This document shows, one piece after another, positions 1-13,499 of a stretch of 64,000 nucleotides of DNA (positions are counted from its first letter, which is position 1; every line of letters begins with the position of its first letter). Where the stretch lies: positions 1 to 64,000 of the forward strand of contig JAJAGP010000362.1 of assembly GCA_025084515.1 (NCBI GenBank), given 5' to 3'. The notes below the pieces were generated by a model. The model was given only the letters and a program-made list of their open reading frames with translations, did no database searches and was not told the DNA's origin. The translations under genes and the position numbers were made by a program. This stretch comes from Ancistrus triradiatus. Lineage: Eukaryota > Chordata > Actinopteri > Siluriformes > Loricariidae.

Positions 1-931
1 TGTTTTACCAACAATATACTAAATGTAAGATTTCTTGACTAAGTAAGATAAGATAGACACATTCATGATGAATTTAAGACTATACCATGGGACCAAATGT
101 AAGAAACTAGTGAATAACTCTTGAAACAAGATAATCAATCTTAAATTTCCTAATTTAAGATTTTAAATCTTGGTAAGAAGACAAAAATTTGCAGTGTACT
201 GCATATGCAAAACCTGTCAGTAATATCAAAGGCGTAATTGTTGTCGTGAAATGAAAATGCAGCAGGAAAAAAAACATACCTCGCCCTCTGCTACGGTACG
301 ACAGCAATAAATTGTTAAGCAACACTTCAGCATGTCTAACAGCAGTGAGAGTTGTAAGTGCCATGTGCTACATCTGCTCCCAGCACCACAACACTTGTAC
401 TCTATTGTGTGTGTGTGGTTAAGCCATTGTTCACATCAAGTGCACTCGCTCTCTTTTTCTTGTTGGTTCCTGTATAAAGGACCCACTATCATTTAAACAG
501 AGTGGGTTATAATTACAGAACAACAAGGACAGATTTCACTCTCCTTTCACAAGCTGTCGGATCAGACACTCATGTACAGACATACTGGACAAAGGATTTG
601 GAAATGAGTTTTGAGGCAAGCAACTATAGCTGTTAAGACTCCCTAACTCTAAGGCAACATTTATTTCATAACTCCACTGCAAAATTGAGAGTGGAGGACA
701 CTTAATGTCAGGACAAACAAAGGAGTACCGTACAGTACTATTAACAATAAGACTCATAGACTTTTACAAACGGCATTTATAACTTGTTATAAATAAGCAG
801 AAAGTCATACTCACAAAACACGAGTAACTTGCACAAAAAAGTCTCTAAAAACATCAACCGAGATAGAACAGTCTGTAGTCCAAACATGAGCTAATGAGCA
901 AGCAAGTACACAACCACTAAAGTAGTTACTT

Positions 932-953
932 ACACACACACACACACACACAC
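932..953. repeat. (AC)n microsatellite
   Basis: Uninterrupted AC dinucleotide run of about 22 bases. Confidence 0.95.
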
Positions 954-1498
954 GAATGATAGACTTCTGCTCTTAAACCCCCACCTCGGTTTGTTGATCT
1001 GCAGCTTCGACTGACTTTTGAGGTGACAAGCATCCATAGTTAAAAGACAGGTTTTTATTTCCTATTATAATTTATTATAATTGTTAAGACCTCAGCCATT
1101 AAGAAAATAAATCCATACAATGGATTCTTGGTATCCAGGAAAAAACAAATACAAATATGATAATAAAACAGTACTTAGCCAAATTAGGCTAAAGCGTAGG
1201 TCAGGCTGACTGTTAGTAAAACTCAGCTGGCGTATATGCCAGGACACTTAAAAGGGAGAGGGCATGATAGAGAAAAATTTAATTGTTTGACTAAAAGTCA
1301 ACTCTACAAATTTATGACTCTTGGGATTGCGATCCAAAAGCAGACAAGTAGGACTAATAGAAATGTATTTTTAAAACAAAATCAGTCACTCAAGTTTTAA
1401 AAGACTAGCTAGCCAGCAAACATCTACATACAAAGCAACATACTACAGGACCATTCATAATCACCTACTTTTATTTTGCTCCACCCCAGCAACATTTT

Positions 1499-1720
1499 TG
1501 TGAATGTTCTCATCCTGACTGCTTATCCTAATCAAGGTCATGGGGTGGTACGTAGCCTGTACTGAAATCACTGGGCGTGGCTCCCTGGATAGAACACCAG
1601 ACCATCTCATGGCCCCGTAAAAGCACCACCCAACCTAATGTTGCAAGCTCAGCCCGGCTCCAGTCCAGGTAATCAGGAATGTAAATAGCAGACATCTGAT
1701 CTCTAGAAGCTACCTGTAAC
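1499..1720 (-). repeat. SINE-tail-like dispersed repeat fragment
   Basis: The phrase pattern 'cttatcctaatcaaggtcat ... ctgggcg ... accag.ccatct' is a familiar fish dispersed-repeat tail, related to but distinct from the DANA-like copies elsewhere in the window. It is diverged and its ends are uncertain. Confidence 0.4.
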
Positions 1721-1722
1721 AT

Positions 1723-1893
1723 TTTTGTGTCGTGAGAGTGTATGTGCCCTACGATGGATTGGGGCCCTGTCTAGGGTTGTTCCTGCCTTGTGCCCTATGC
1801 TGCCGACTAAGCACTGGCTCTCCCGCCACCCTGTAAAGGACTAAGAGATAAACGGGAGTTTAAGAGATAAGAAAGTGAATGAATGAACTCATC
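1723..1893 (+). repeat. DANA-like SINE, 3' part
   Basis: It contains the 'gatggattggggccctgtctaggg' type segment and ends in an 'aagaaagtgaatgaatgaa' tail. The same order is seen at 38926-39062 and 49026-49330 and, reversed, at 57227-57557. The tRNA-like head is missing. Confidence 0.7.
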
Positions 1894-2452
1894 AAAAGTG
1901 AGTTCATATGGACATATGATATTAAAAACAGAGGATCTCTACTACAAAGCATACAAGATTGCAAGAAATGTGTTTTTGTTTTGTCCTAGTATCTGTTTAG
2001 TCATTTGTGTAATTCTGCCTTCCAATACTGCATCAGCTTAAGTTAGTTTCCCATGCTCACTGCCATTATCTTGTCAATAATTGAAAATGAATGGGCAAAC
2101 AGGTAGATTTTATAGTCAGACACTAAGCATTTGTTGGATCAGCTAACAGCTCCGAGCAGCTTGGCTTGCTACCCATAACCATCATCTTTTAAGTGCCCCT
2201 TTATCAGACCAGACTTTAAAATGAACTGTCTGGTAAATAAAAAAAACATTTCATTAAATGATTATCCATTATATTTACAGTTATGACTACAATTAGTAAT
2301 TGTTAAAATATTGATTTTTCCCCTCAAAAATTGGATTTTTCACCTACACACACAAAAGCCTAACTCATCCAATATGTCAAACACACAACAGCACATAATT
2401 ACATTTGGACAGCAGACTGCAGACAAAGGAGTTGTCTTCTGCTCATTATAAG

Positions 2453-3398
2453 TTATGGTGGAAAATAAGTATTTGGTCAATAACAAAAGTTCAGATCAAT
2501 ACTTTGTAACATAACCTTTGTTGGCAATGACAGAGGTCAAACGTTTCCTGTAAGTCTTCACCAGGTTTTCACACAATGTAGCTGGTATTTTCTCCCATTC
2601 ATCCATGCAGATCTCCTCTAGAGCAGTGATGTTTTGGGGCTGTCGCTGGGCAACACGGACTTTCAACTCCCTCCACAAATTTGGCACTGCAGGATCTGAG
2701 TCCCTCTCTGCGTAGTGTGTTACTGATGGTAGCCTTTGTTATTTTGTTCCCAGCTCTCTGCAGGCCATTCATCAGGTCCCTCCGTGCAGTTCTGGGATGT
2801 TTGCTCACCGTTCTCATGATCATTTTGACCGCACGGGATGAGATCTTGTGTGGAGCCCCAGATCGAGTGAGATAATCAATGGCCTTGTATGTCTTCCATT
2901 TTCTTACAATTGCTCCCACAGTTGATTTATTCACACCAACCTGCTTGCCTGTTGTACATTCACTCTTCCCAGCCTGGTGCAGGTCTACAATTTTCTTCCT
3001 GGTGTCCTGCGACAGCTCTTTGGTCTTGACCATGGTTGAGTTTGGAGTCTGACTATTTGAGGCTGTGGACAGGTGTCTTTTATACAGATAACAACGTCAA
3101 ACAGGTGCCATTAATACAGGTAACGAGTGGAGGACAGAAGAACTTCTTAAAGAAGAAGTTACAGGTCTGTGTGAGTCAGAAATCCTGCTTGTTTGTGGGT
3201 GACCAAATACTTATTTTCCACCATGATTTACAATTAAATTCTTTAAAAATCCTTCAATGTGATTTCCTGGATTTTTTTCTCATTTTGTCTCTCATAGTTA
3301 AAGTGTACCTATGATGAAAATGACAGACCTCTCTCATCTTTCTAAGTAGGAGAACTTGCACAATCAGTGGCTGACTAAATTTTTTTTTTGCCCCACTG
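2453..3398 (-). mobile_element. Tc1-like transposon, family 1, internally deleted
   Basis: Minus-strand reading gives a Tc1 transposase N-terminus (MVKTKELSQDTRKK... with the paired helix-turn-helix region) at 2599-3033. It then jumps directly to the transposase C-terminus (WRELKVRVAQRQPQ... ending VTKY) at 2496-2687. The middle, with the catalytic acidic residues, is deleted. The right terminus is the family-typical GCCCCACTG followed by TA. On the left only the inner terminal-repeat sequence (TTATGGTGGAAAATAAG) is present. Related copies lie at 10890-11240 and 45769-47131. It is non-autonomous and dead. Confidence 0.9.
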
Positions 3399-4454
3399 TA
3401 AATGACAGCATACCGATACATTTCTGTTCAACTTTTCTTTTAATGGAAATGTCTTCACTGCTAAAGAAAGACAGCAGAAGCTTCTAGCATGTGTCTGGCA
3501 CTGCACTCTCAGCAGAGCTTGCTTTAGCTTTGTCAAATTCCACATATTCTGCATGATGATGATGATGTTTTAAACGTCTTATTCAATTCTTTCTTCTTCA
3601 CAGTGTTTTTGGACTTGTTGCTCCACTGCTTACTTTCATCATGCATATTGCAAACAGCACTCACTTACTGTGAAGAACTAGAACGCTGAAGACATGGCTG
3701 TAACCAAAATAACACTATATCACTGTTGCCTCGACCGAAATCTAACACTTCCTTGTCTTCATCATTTGTCAGCACTTATGAGAGATCTGTCTCATAAACA
3801 AACACACAGTTTAAAGCACGAGCTGTGTTTAAAGCAGAATTTAATTGTGAATTGATGTTAGTGAAAGCACTGTGCTGTTCATGTGTGACACTGTCGCTGT
3901 CACGCAGTACACAAGTGTAGCCAAATGTGACCAGAACAGAATCGTTTATATGAGATTGATCGGCGGATCACCGGTCACAGCTGATCATGCTGAAAACCAG
4001 TCAATTCCACTCTCCGTCCAATCGATCGGTGCATAGTTCTCTCCTATTCTTTCCAGTAGGCAATAAAGCAAAAGACCTCTCTCATATGTTAAACATAAGT
4101 GTGGTCCCGGTGCTGCTGTAGTTTAGAGGAAGGCTGAGTGTTCTGTCTAATGTTAAGAAATAAATCCTTCAGTCAATAGATCTGCTTATTACTTTATATT
4201 GGTCAGGTCAGCAACAACATGTAAGGAATAAAACATTGAGTTTTGCTGTTAGGAAAATAATCAATATCTGGGTAGTGTAATGCAGGCGGTAAAGTGGCCA
4301 AAGTATGGAGCACTTTACATTGCAGCACAATATAGAGAACTTGCTTATAGGACAGCACTTTAACATCAGTCGTAAATCATGTTCCTTAAAGGACGTCATC
4401 CTTCAACGTTGTTGTAAACCTTTTACGTTTACATCTAATGACAAGGAACTACAC

Positions 4455-4540
4455 GAGGTGGCTTGGTGGGTAGTACCGCTGACTCTCAACAAGAAGGTCC
4501 TGGGTTCAACCCCAGGGTGAAGTGGCCTGGGTCCTGTCCA
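4455..4540 (+). repeat. DANA-like SINE, tRNA-like head fragment
   Basis: 'gaggtggcttggtgggtag' followed by 'ctgggttcaaccccaggg' looks like the A-box/B-box head of a tRNA-derived SINE. It abuts the truncated left end of the adjoining Tc1 copy. Confidence 0.65.
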
Positions 4541-4544
4541 GCTG

Positions 4545-5760
4545 CAACTACACATTTTCTGTAACTGTTGATCAGTCCTGCACACTGGCTTGGAGGAATT
4601 TTAGTCCATTCCTCTGTACAGAACAGCTTCAACTCTAAGTCTAAGTGCTTAGGGTCATTGTCTTGCTGCATGACCCACCTTCTCTTGAGATTCAGTTCAT
4701 GGACAGGTGTCCTGACATTTTCCTTTAGAACTCTCCGATATATAATTCAGAATTCATTGTTCCATCAATGATGGCAAGCCGTCCTGGCCCAGATGCAGCA
4801 AAAAGGCCCAAACCATGATACTACCACCACCATGTTTCACAGATGGGATAAGGTTCGTATGCTGGAATGCAGTGTTTTCCTTTCCCTAAACATTATGCTT
4901 TTCTTTTAAACCAAAAAGTTCTATGTTGGTCTCATCCGTCCACAAAACATTCTTCCACTAGCCTTCTGGCTTGTCCACGTGATCTTTAGCAAACTGCAGA
5001 CGAGCAACAATGTTCTTTTTGGAGAGCAGTGGCTTTCTCCGTGCAACACTGCCATGCACACCATTGTTGTTCAGTGATCTTCTGATGGTGGACTCACGAA
5101 CCTTAACATTAGCCATTGTGAGAGAGGCCTTCAGTTGCTTAGACGTTACCCTAGGGTCCTTTGTGACCTCGCCAGCTATTACACTCCTTGCTCTTGGCGT
5201 GATCTTTGTTGGTCGACCACTCCTGGGGAGGGTAACAATGGTCTTGAATTTCCTCAATTTGTACACAGTCTGTCTGACTGTGGATTGGTGGACTCCAAAC
5301 CTTTTACAGATGGTTTTGTAACCTTTTCCAGCCTGATGAGCATCAGCAACTGTTTTTCTGAGGTCCTCAGACATCTCCTTTGTTCATGCCAAAATACACT
5401 TCCACAAACATGAGTTGTGAAGAGCAGACTTTAATAGATCCCTGTTCTTTAAATAAAACAGGGTGCCCACTCACACCTGATTGTCATCCCATTGATTGAA
5501 AACCCCTCACTCTAATTTCACCTTCAAATTAACTGCTAATCCTAGAGGTTCACATACTTTTGCCACTCACTAATATGTAATATTGGATCATTTTCCTCAA
5601 TAAATAAATGACCAAGTATTATATTTTTGTCTCAGTTGTTTAACTGGGTTCTCTTTATATACTCTTAGGACTTGTGTGAAAATCTGATGATGTTTTATGT
5701 CATATTTATGCAGAAATATAGAACATTCTAAAGGGGATCACAAACTTTCAAGCACCACTG
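4545..5760 (-). mobile_element. Tc1-like transposon, family 2, degenerate copy
   Basis: Minus-strand reading at 4958-5374 gives an intact Tc1 transposase N-terminal domain: MSEDLRKTVADAHQAGKGYK, then a second HTH with RSGRPTKITPRAR and the GVHGSVARRKPLLSKKN segment. Pieces with QQDNDPKH and a C-terminal EEWTKIPPSQC stretch follow at 4486-4671, joined by an internal deletion. The right terminus AAGCACCACTG is followed by TA; the left terminus is lost next to a SINE fragment. The full-length relative is at 27074-28313. Confidence 0.9.
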
Positions 5761-5924
5761 TAACCAATGAGTGCATCTGCCTCGTTATTTCTACAACCTC
5801 TCTCATTTTCCAAGACAATTTTTCATCCTACATGCTGTCTCATTCATCAACCAAACTTTAGGTGAATTACTACTCATAGAACTCCTACAATCTCATACAC
5901 AGCAAAGCAAAGAATCAGCATATA

Positions 5925-6106
5925 TGGGGAGCCCAGCAGTTAAAGTACTGCACTCTGGATCAGAAGTTCCAGGGTTCAAATCCCTACCACTGCCATGGTT
6001 GGGTCCTTGAGCAACACCCTTAACCCACAATTGCTTGAATTGTGAGACTGTATCAATTGTAAGTCTCTCTGAATAAGGGTATCTGCTAAATGACACAAAT
6101 GTAAAT
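5925..6106 (+). repeat. V-SINE-like tRNA-derived SINE
   Basis: A tRNA-like head (A-box-like 'agcccagcagttaaagtac', B-box 'ccagggttcaaatccc') is followed by the conserved 'gggtccttgagcaa.accctt' body and the LINE-like tail 'ctctgaataagggtatctgctaaatg'. Six other copies occur in the window. A tRNA gene is excluded by lack of a cloverleaf and by multicopy structure. Confidence 0.8.
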
Positions 6107-7360
6107 CACATTTCACCCCCAACTTTTGCTCATCAGGGTCATGGAGGAGAGTCTGGAGCTTAACTCATAATTTAGAAGGCGTAGGCAGAGGTATTCCGTA
6201 GACACAACACCAGTCCCTCACAGGATCCCAACTTCCATATTGCAACCCCACCTGAGATTCAATATACTCACTCTAGTTACACATTATTAAGCAGGCCCAA
6301 TGAGACAAATGCTACCTGCAGACAACACAAGGGTCAAAAGTCTAGTCTGAAATACTTCTAAAAAATGCCTCAAAATATGTTTAAAGAAGTAGGCACACAT
6401 TTATCTATATTCACAGATAAGTGAACAAAATGACCAAAAACTACATGTCATGTTGGAAATAAATTACTACCAAATTACTTTTACTGCATCAGAGAACCCA
6501 AACATTATTTTTAATGAATGCTTTCTAATTAGTGATGAGCTAAATATTACAGCACAATATCTACTTTCCTCACAGAACTAAATTCAGTGAGCATAACGTT
6601 CACCCTAAAGAAATCACAAGTTTGATGTAGGTTGTCCCTCCAACGTAGCTATTAGCAAAACTATGCGTTCCCATTTGAACAAGCTCTTAGGTGCTATTCA
6701 GAGTAGAATGAAAAGAAACAATTCAACTGTTGACTACTTTGGGGACAAAAAGTGCATGCAGGTATTGCTGTCTGGGCTAAAGTCTATGCTAAATACGAGA
6801 TTAATCCTAGTCTAGTGAAAACACAGATTAAATATATAGTATCTTTGGATATCAGTGCTGAAATTTCTGAATATTATTTAATTATCAACCAATATACATA
6901 TGTCCTGCTGAATGTTTTGAACATGCCCATTTTTTGAGTGCATTATGCTCAGTGCAGATCTTAATATTGAGTAAATTACATTCTCAAACCAATGTCTTTA
7001 CTTCCTATTTGTTTGAGTCTTTTTAGGAAGTATAAGGGGCATGGCTATAATTCTGTTTTCATCAGAAGACTGATGTAATGTCTAAAGATTAAAAACAGAT
7101 GTAATACACTGACTTCAGTATGTGGTATAACTTCAATATGTCACAAATGAGAGGATGATATGGACATATTAAAATAGTCGACTAGCCAACTTGTTACACT
7201 TGCAAACAGAAATATTCAGCCATCCTCACTTTAAAAAGCATTATGCTGATGTGTATGGAGTTGAACAAAAAATATACAACAATAAGTCTCAGTAAACAAA
7301 GAAACGAATAGCTTTATTACATAGAAGCTATTTTGATAACAGAGGTTGACCTTATGTATA

Positions 7361-7682
7361 CCTTCATTCATTTTCTTAACCGCTTAATACTGATCAGGGT
7401 CGTGGGATAGCCGGTGCTCAACCCGCGACACAGTGCACAAGGCAGGAACAACCCTAGACAGGGCGCCAATCCATCGTAAGGCACATACACTCTAGGGGCA
7501 CTTTCGAGACACCAATTAGATTAATACGCATGTCTTTGGACTCTGGGAGGAAACCAGAGTACTCAGGGTAAGCCCACATGGACATTGGGGGGGGACCCAG
7601 ACCGCTACACCTGGGGATTCAACCCAGTACCTTCTCACTGTGAGGCGACAGTGTTACCCACCAAGCCACTGTGCCACCCAGG
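7361..7682 (-). repeat. DANA-like SINE, near full length
   Basis: Read in reverse, it runs from a head with the 'ggttcaa/ccccaggtg' B-box region through 'tttcctcccagagtccaaagac' to the tail 'cattcattttcttaaccgctta'. The plus strand shows the reverse complement, beginning with the tail. Confidence 0.8.
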
Positions 7683-7689
7683 TTGAAAT

Positions 7690-8800
7690 AAATTTGAGTT
7701 TTAATGACGAATGTCTAGTTCTCTTGATAAATGTCCATGTGCATTTTATTTAACCCCCAACGTAAGTACTTGGTGGAGCACTCTTTTGCCTTGATAACCT
7801 CTAATAAGCAATTTCGACAAGCTTCTGACACCTCTGTTGTGGAGACTTTGCCCATTCTTCTTGTGCAAAAGTTTCGAGCTCAATGAGGTTTCCATGCTGC
7901 AACTGCTTTCTTTAGATTTAAATCTGGAGACAGAGAAGGCCACTTCAGAACATTCCAGAACCTTAACCATGCTTTGGGTGAATTGGAAGTGTTCTTGGGA
8001 TCATTGTCTTGCTGGAGAGCCCAATTATCACAAAGGTTCAAGTTCAAAGCAGGCATAACATTCTTCCTGAAAATGGCTTGGTATTTTTGTGAATCCATGT
8101 CAGTCACACGGTCAAGATTGCCAGTTCCTGCAACACAAAGACATCACGGACCAAACTCCATGCTTAACTGTGGGGACAGTATTCTTCTGGTCATAATCCT
8201 GGCTTTTCTTGTATCAGACAACCCAATGATCCATATGGCCAAACAGCTCCGGTTTTTCCGTCACTCCAAAGAACTGTATCCCAGAACTTTATAGGTCTAT
8301 CCTAAATCATTCTGGCATATTCTAGTCAACGCTTCTTGTGCTTCTTGGTCAAGGGCAATGCACACTGTGGAGACTGGCCAAGAAGTCATTGGTTGCCAAG
8401 TGATATTCTTATGGTTGACACATTTGGCCTAGCCTTGATTGGGTCATTCTGTATGTCTTTTGTATTAACACGGGTTTTCTTTGTTTTCCCGATGAGAAGG
8501 CCTCTTGATGATATTTCGGGCTTTTTACCCACAGCACAGTTGGCTGCTGTGCCATACGTTTTCAACTTCTGTACAATGCTCCCAATAGTGTCTCTAGTAA
8601 TGTTCAACTTTTGGTGACATGAAATGATCTCCTCTTTAAGCATTCATGACTGCTCCTTAGTCTTCACCATGTTTGCAGCACATCTTGAACACATCTCTGG
8701 GTGGTGTTTATATAAACACATCACAGAAAATTAAGGGTCATTATTGAGTTTCCAATGGGTTTTATCCCAAGTTCAGGTGAAACAGACTAGGAGGTTTTAA
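7690..8800 (-). mobile_element. Tc1-like transposon, family 3, fossil
   Basis: Minus-strand fragments read as a decayed Tc1 transposase. The N-terminal piece at 8386-8643 (MLKEEIISCHQKLNITRDTI, with a second HTH) is followed by frameshifted central pieces. At 7880-8107 there is a QQDNDPKN motif, the region of the second catalytic aspartate. Stops and frameshifts are frequent. The ends are not clearly marked, so the limits are approximate. Confidence 0.75.
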
Positions 8801-9137
8801 AATCAGCAATATTACATAAACATGGAATAATTGTGACAGAGGGTAAGAACTTCCCTCCTCTGATTTCAATGAGCACGCATTACCAACAAATCTTTCCCAT
8901 CAAGGATACAAGAACCTACAGTGACTCTAACTGTCCCAACTCGCTCATTCCTTACTCTGTTATATCCAATATTTATACTACTATTTTATATGCTATAGTT
9001 TTTTTTCTCTATTTTTATAATACTCTATATAATATACTGTATATAATTTTGTTATTTCAACTTAGCCTATATATTATTCTATTCTAATATGAAGTAGTAT
9101 ATTTCCTTTACATATATTCTTTAATTCTTACATTTAA

Positions 9138-9362
9138 CATCCAGGCTGCCCAAGGAGGACGGGTCCCTCTTTGAGTCTTGGCCCTCCCAAGGTTGCTTCC
9201 CTATAACGTTTGGGGAGTTTTTCCTTGCCACATTCACCTCAGGCTTGTTCAACTATGGCTTTGAGCCAATATATTTGTAAAGATGGTTTGAGACAATGCT
9301 GTGTTGTAAAAAAGCTCTATATAAATAAATTTGACTTGACTTGACATGGCTTGACACATCAA
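9138..9362 (+). mobile_element. LINE 3'-end fragment
   Basis: The phrase order 'gggagtttttccttgccac', 'tttgtaaaga.ggtttgagacaatg', 'gctctatataaataaa' ends in a (TTGAC)n-type tail. It is the reverse complement of the 42206 LINE tail and of the small piece at 61034. Only the 3' UTR is present. Confidence 0.7.
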
Positions 9363-10889
9363 CTATCCTGCCACTATAAAAGCTAACTAATTAATTTTCT
9401 TAGCTCTGATAAAGACTTACTTTAAAACAAGATCCAGCTCTGGTGAAAGTTTAAAGTTACAAATCCTTACTTTCTTTTGGAGGCTGTTGTCACTAAGTTT
9501 ACACTGTTTTTGCTCACAAAAAGTGGGGCAATGAATGTACATATATGAATTCCCCAATTACACGCTGTGATAGCACTTTAATACATAAATTAAATTCTCC
9601 CTGCATACGCCATGGGATATGGTTATGACCAAGTAGTGTTTTGTTGTATTGTAGGAGCACATCTGGTCAGCATGACATGATTGATTCAGCCACCAGCCCG
9701 AAGAGCTATGAGTCTTGGAAGCCTCCAGCAAGTTGTCACGTACGAAGTACAGAGTAAACTTCTAAGATTGCCAAACTACCCACCTGGACTTTATGAACAC
9801 CAGTGGTGACAGGAAAGGAAATGCAACCCAAACCTCACCTTGGATTTAAACCAACCAACTCCGCCACTGTGGCTTGTATCTCATCTGTGGTGAGGTGTGG
9901 TTTGTGATTCGGAGTGCATCCTGGTTACAGGAGACCTGTCTGTGTGCACAGATGTGTATGTTTCCAAGCTTCAGTGGTCTCTGGGGTTGGAGCTGGGTCT
10001 GTGTGACGTGTAGTGCAGACCAGGGGTGCCACAACGTTACCAACTATTTCGATGAAGAGCACTTTTCATAAAATTAGGATATTGCACAGGTCAAACTTTC
10101 TAAAGCACCCAAAATTCTACATGAAAAAAGTTAGGTGAAAATTCAAGATCAGGGTAATGCAAGGAGCAGTCATATGTATTCAAAAGCGTCAAACTAACGG
10201 CAAGACAAACATCTATTGCCTGGCAATATCCGGGAAATATCATGACTGACCTAAATATTTAGAGTGAAGAGCCAACTGGCCTCTACAGCACAATGAGCCC
10301 AACTGAGAGTGGGGCCAGAGAGGGCATACTGCAGTACGGGTGAGCTAGAAAAGTCACTGGAAACAAAACAGTGTTTTAAAGACACAATCCAAATTTGGCA
10401 CAGACCAGAGACAGGGAAGGTGCCAAAGACCAGACAACAAATGAGCTTACATAAAACTTTTTTGCATTGGTTTTGATTTTGATTATTTGAGGAGTTTGAA
10501 AAGTCTCTCTATACTGAACACATAGTTGCAAATGTAAATAGTAGGCAAATTAAATCTCTAGTCCTACCAGTAAAATGCCTGTCAGAAGAGGTAGGGAGTA
10601 ACATGCTACATTTACAGTTATTTACTTAAGTTACTTTTTGAAAACAATTTACTTTGTAGGATAATTCTTTTGTAGGAGAAAGTTTGTAAAGAGAAATTGC
10701 AGTTTCATACTGTTACATCTTATTTTGTTGGTTGAGTTACCGTTTTTTTCCTGTGGCGGATTTTTAAATGTCCAAATATGATCTAAATTCCCGTCTCAAT
10801 ATCTATGTAGCAAGTATGCACAGTGCGCAAAATCAGGTCTGTGTGTGTAGGCATGTTAACAGTTACAGATTAAACCAAACAAACGTGAA

Positions 10890-11240
10890 GAGGAGATCTA
10901 GAGGAGATCTGAATGGAGGAATGGGCCAAAATACCAACTACATTGTGTGCAAACCTGGTGAAGACTTACAGGAAACGTTTGACCTCTGTCATTGCCAACA
11001 AAGGTTATGTTACAAAGCATTGAGTTGAACTTTTCTTATTGACCAAATACTTATTTTCCAACTTAATTTACAATTACATTGTTTAAAAATCCTACAATGT
11101 GATGTCCTGGATTTTTTTTTCTCATTTTGTCTCTCATAGTCTGAAGTGTACCTATGATGAAACTTACAGGACCCCCTCTCATTTCACGTGGAGAACTTGC
11201 ACAATCATCAGTGACTGACTAATACTTTTTTGCCCCACTG
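10890..11240 (+). mobile_element. Tc1-like family 1, 3' end only
   Basis: It carries the end of the family-1 transposase (EEWAKIPT..., GDVTKY-like region) and the complete right terminal repeat, ending in TTTTGCCCCACTG followed by TA. The 5' four fifths of the element are absent. Confidence 0.85.
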
Positions 11241-11255
11241 TATGTACATATATAT

Positions 11256-11258
<3 letters not shown>

Positions 11259-11320
<62 letters not shown>
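11259..11320. repeat. (TA)n microsatellite
   Basis: About 60 bases of TA dinucleotide followed by a short TTG run. It directly abuts the TA-flanked end of a Tc1 copy. Confidence 0.95.
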
Positions 11321-11333
<13 letters not shown>

Positions 11334-12049
11334 TTATATGAGATATAACTGATGTGAGATGATGATTTGCTTTAAAATAGCTGATTTCATTATCGCTTGT
11401 CTTCCGTCTGTATTTCTGCACACCTGTTAAGTAAAGTAGGGTATGGGTTTATAATGCGTTGTGGAATTATGCTTTATGTTTCGGTGTCCTGCAAGTACAG
11501 TAATCAAGTAATTATATTTGGAAGAGTACCTTTACTTAAGTAAAATATTTTACTTAAAAGTAACAGTATGTTTACTGGAGTAACACTTTTTGCTACTCTA
11601 CCTACCTATGCCTATAAGCTTTGGCATTGTCACATACAAGTTATGTTACTCTCTCATTCTTCTTCACACTCATGCTCCACACTTTTTTCAAGCCTAATTA
11701 ATACCACACTTTTCCTTAGCGTGGCTTCTATTGAATGCAGTAAAGGTGCATTCAAAGAAACTTATTGAACAAAGGCTTTTTCCACAGAGTGCAAGCTCTA
11801 AGTGCTTGGTAATGGAAGCCACACCTCTCCAGACTGCCCTCTTCAATCTGTTATGGATCTTGTTAATGTCAGCCTTGGCAGAACTACTTTGGATGCTTTC
11901 AGCAGACAAGTAAAGAAAGAAGAGCAAGGGGCATGCCTTGGACTTCTCCCTACACCGAGATGGCAAAGCACTCTTTACGGGAATTTCTGAGTTTATAGAC
12001 AATGCGCTAAGTGTCAAATAAACTAACAACTAAGGAGATTGCTTAAATG

Positions 12050-12910
12050 GCATGGATTGGGTTAAGAACTGTATAATGCATTATTAAAACCCATAAGGAG
12101 TGTCGTGAACCATCAACTTTGCAGAACAAATGTGATCTGAATAAATCTTAAATGCCTGTGATAACTTAAAAATGACAGTAGAACTCAGCTTTGTTTAAGA
12201 GTGAAAGTAAAACAATTTCATCACACATAACACAACAAGAATTCACAGGATTGGGACTAAACAGCTGTCTGTCCACAAGAAAACCACTTGTTAGTGAGAA
12301 TAATTTGCTAGGAAGCATAACAATTGGACTCTGGAGAAGTGGAAAAAGTTCATGTGATCTGACTACTCCAGATTTACCATACTCCAGAGTGGTGAACACC
12401 TCAGGATAAGAAGGGATGCACGTGTGGTGATGCACCCATCATGCATAGTGCCCAACATACAAGCCTCTAGAGGCAGCATTATGATCTGCGGTTGCATTAA
12501 TTGGTCAGGTCGACTCTCAGCAATGTTATCTGGCAACAAAATGGAAATCAGCTGACAAGCAGATGAATGTACTGAAAGACCACATTATCCTGTCAATGGA
12601 TTTTTTCTTTCCTGATGGCACAGGCATATTCAAAGACAGCAATGCCAAGATTGTTCGGACTCAAATTCTGAAAGAGTGGTTCTGGGACCATGAGGAATCA
12701 TTTTCAGAAATGCATTAGCCATCAAAGAGTCCTGACCTTAACCCCACTGAAAGTCTTGGGATGTGCTTTAGAAGCCTATACAGAGTGCTTCGACTCTCCC
12801 ATCATCAATACAAGATCTTGATTGCAAAACAAATGCAACTCTGGAAAAAAATGTTAGCATGCCATAATCAAAGCTAAAGGTGGTCCAACACTTTTTTGGA
12901 CAGGCACCGT
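12050..12910 (+). mobile_element. Tc1-like transposon, family 6, 5'-truncated fossil
   Basis: Plus-strand text follows the order of a common teleost Tc1 family. A 'gggttaagaactgt...gcattattaaaa' HTH region comes first, then 'ggattgggactaaacagctgt', 'ttggactctggaga', 'gcatattcaaagacagcaatgccaag' (second catalytic region) and 'cctgaccttaaccccactgaaagtct' (third catalytic region). It ends in TTTTTGGACAGGCACCGTA. Frameshifts and stops throughout make it dead. A 5'-end relative sits at 17262. Confidence 0.8.
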
Positions 12911-13499
12911 ATATTGTTTTATGAATTTCAAAATACAGATCAACCGCCCACAAATGCAACTACAAATAACAAAAAGTAGCATGTACGGAAGAGCACAACA
13001 ATGTTTTCCTATCTTTAATAGTTTAATTTTCTGTGTAATGCATTCAAAAATAATCCGTGAATCCTACAAGTACAGCCGTTCAACAAAGAAAGATCACTCA
13101 TTTCATATGTACACAGCATGCCAGGGCACCATTGACATTATGGAAACACCAAACTAACCAGTTCTTAGACTTACTTGAAGATAAAGTTTATTCTCCGGAC
13201 CTCTGCCAGAAAATGGTCTTTGTAGGCAGACTTGGCTGCATTATTGCTGAATTATTGCAAGTTTCCTTGCAAGTCACCATTTGACATTATCTAAACCAAA
13301 TTACCATGTGCCAAGACGGTGACTTTATTTATGAATGACGAATACGTAGTACCTTCAAGAAGGGGTTGCACCTGTATGGGACAGCCCCCGTAGAGAATGT
13401 TTGTTACCCCTCCACAGAAGGGTTAGATGGTTCTGACCGCACACCGCTGCCTACACTATACAAAAAAAGGTTTCTGAACACCAAAAACGTACATCACAA

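Noticed and set aside
11259..11332. CRISPR-like or structured repeat array
   Set aside because: Simple TA then TTG microsatellite, with no spacers.
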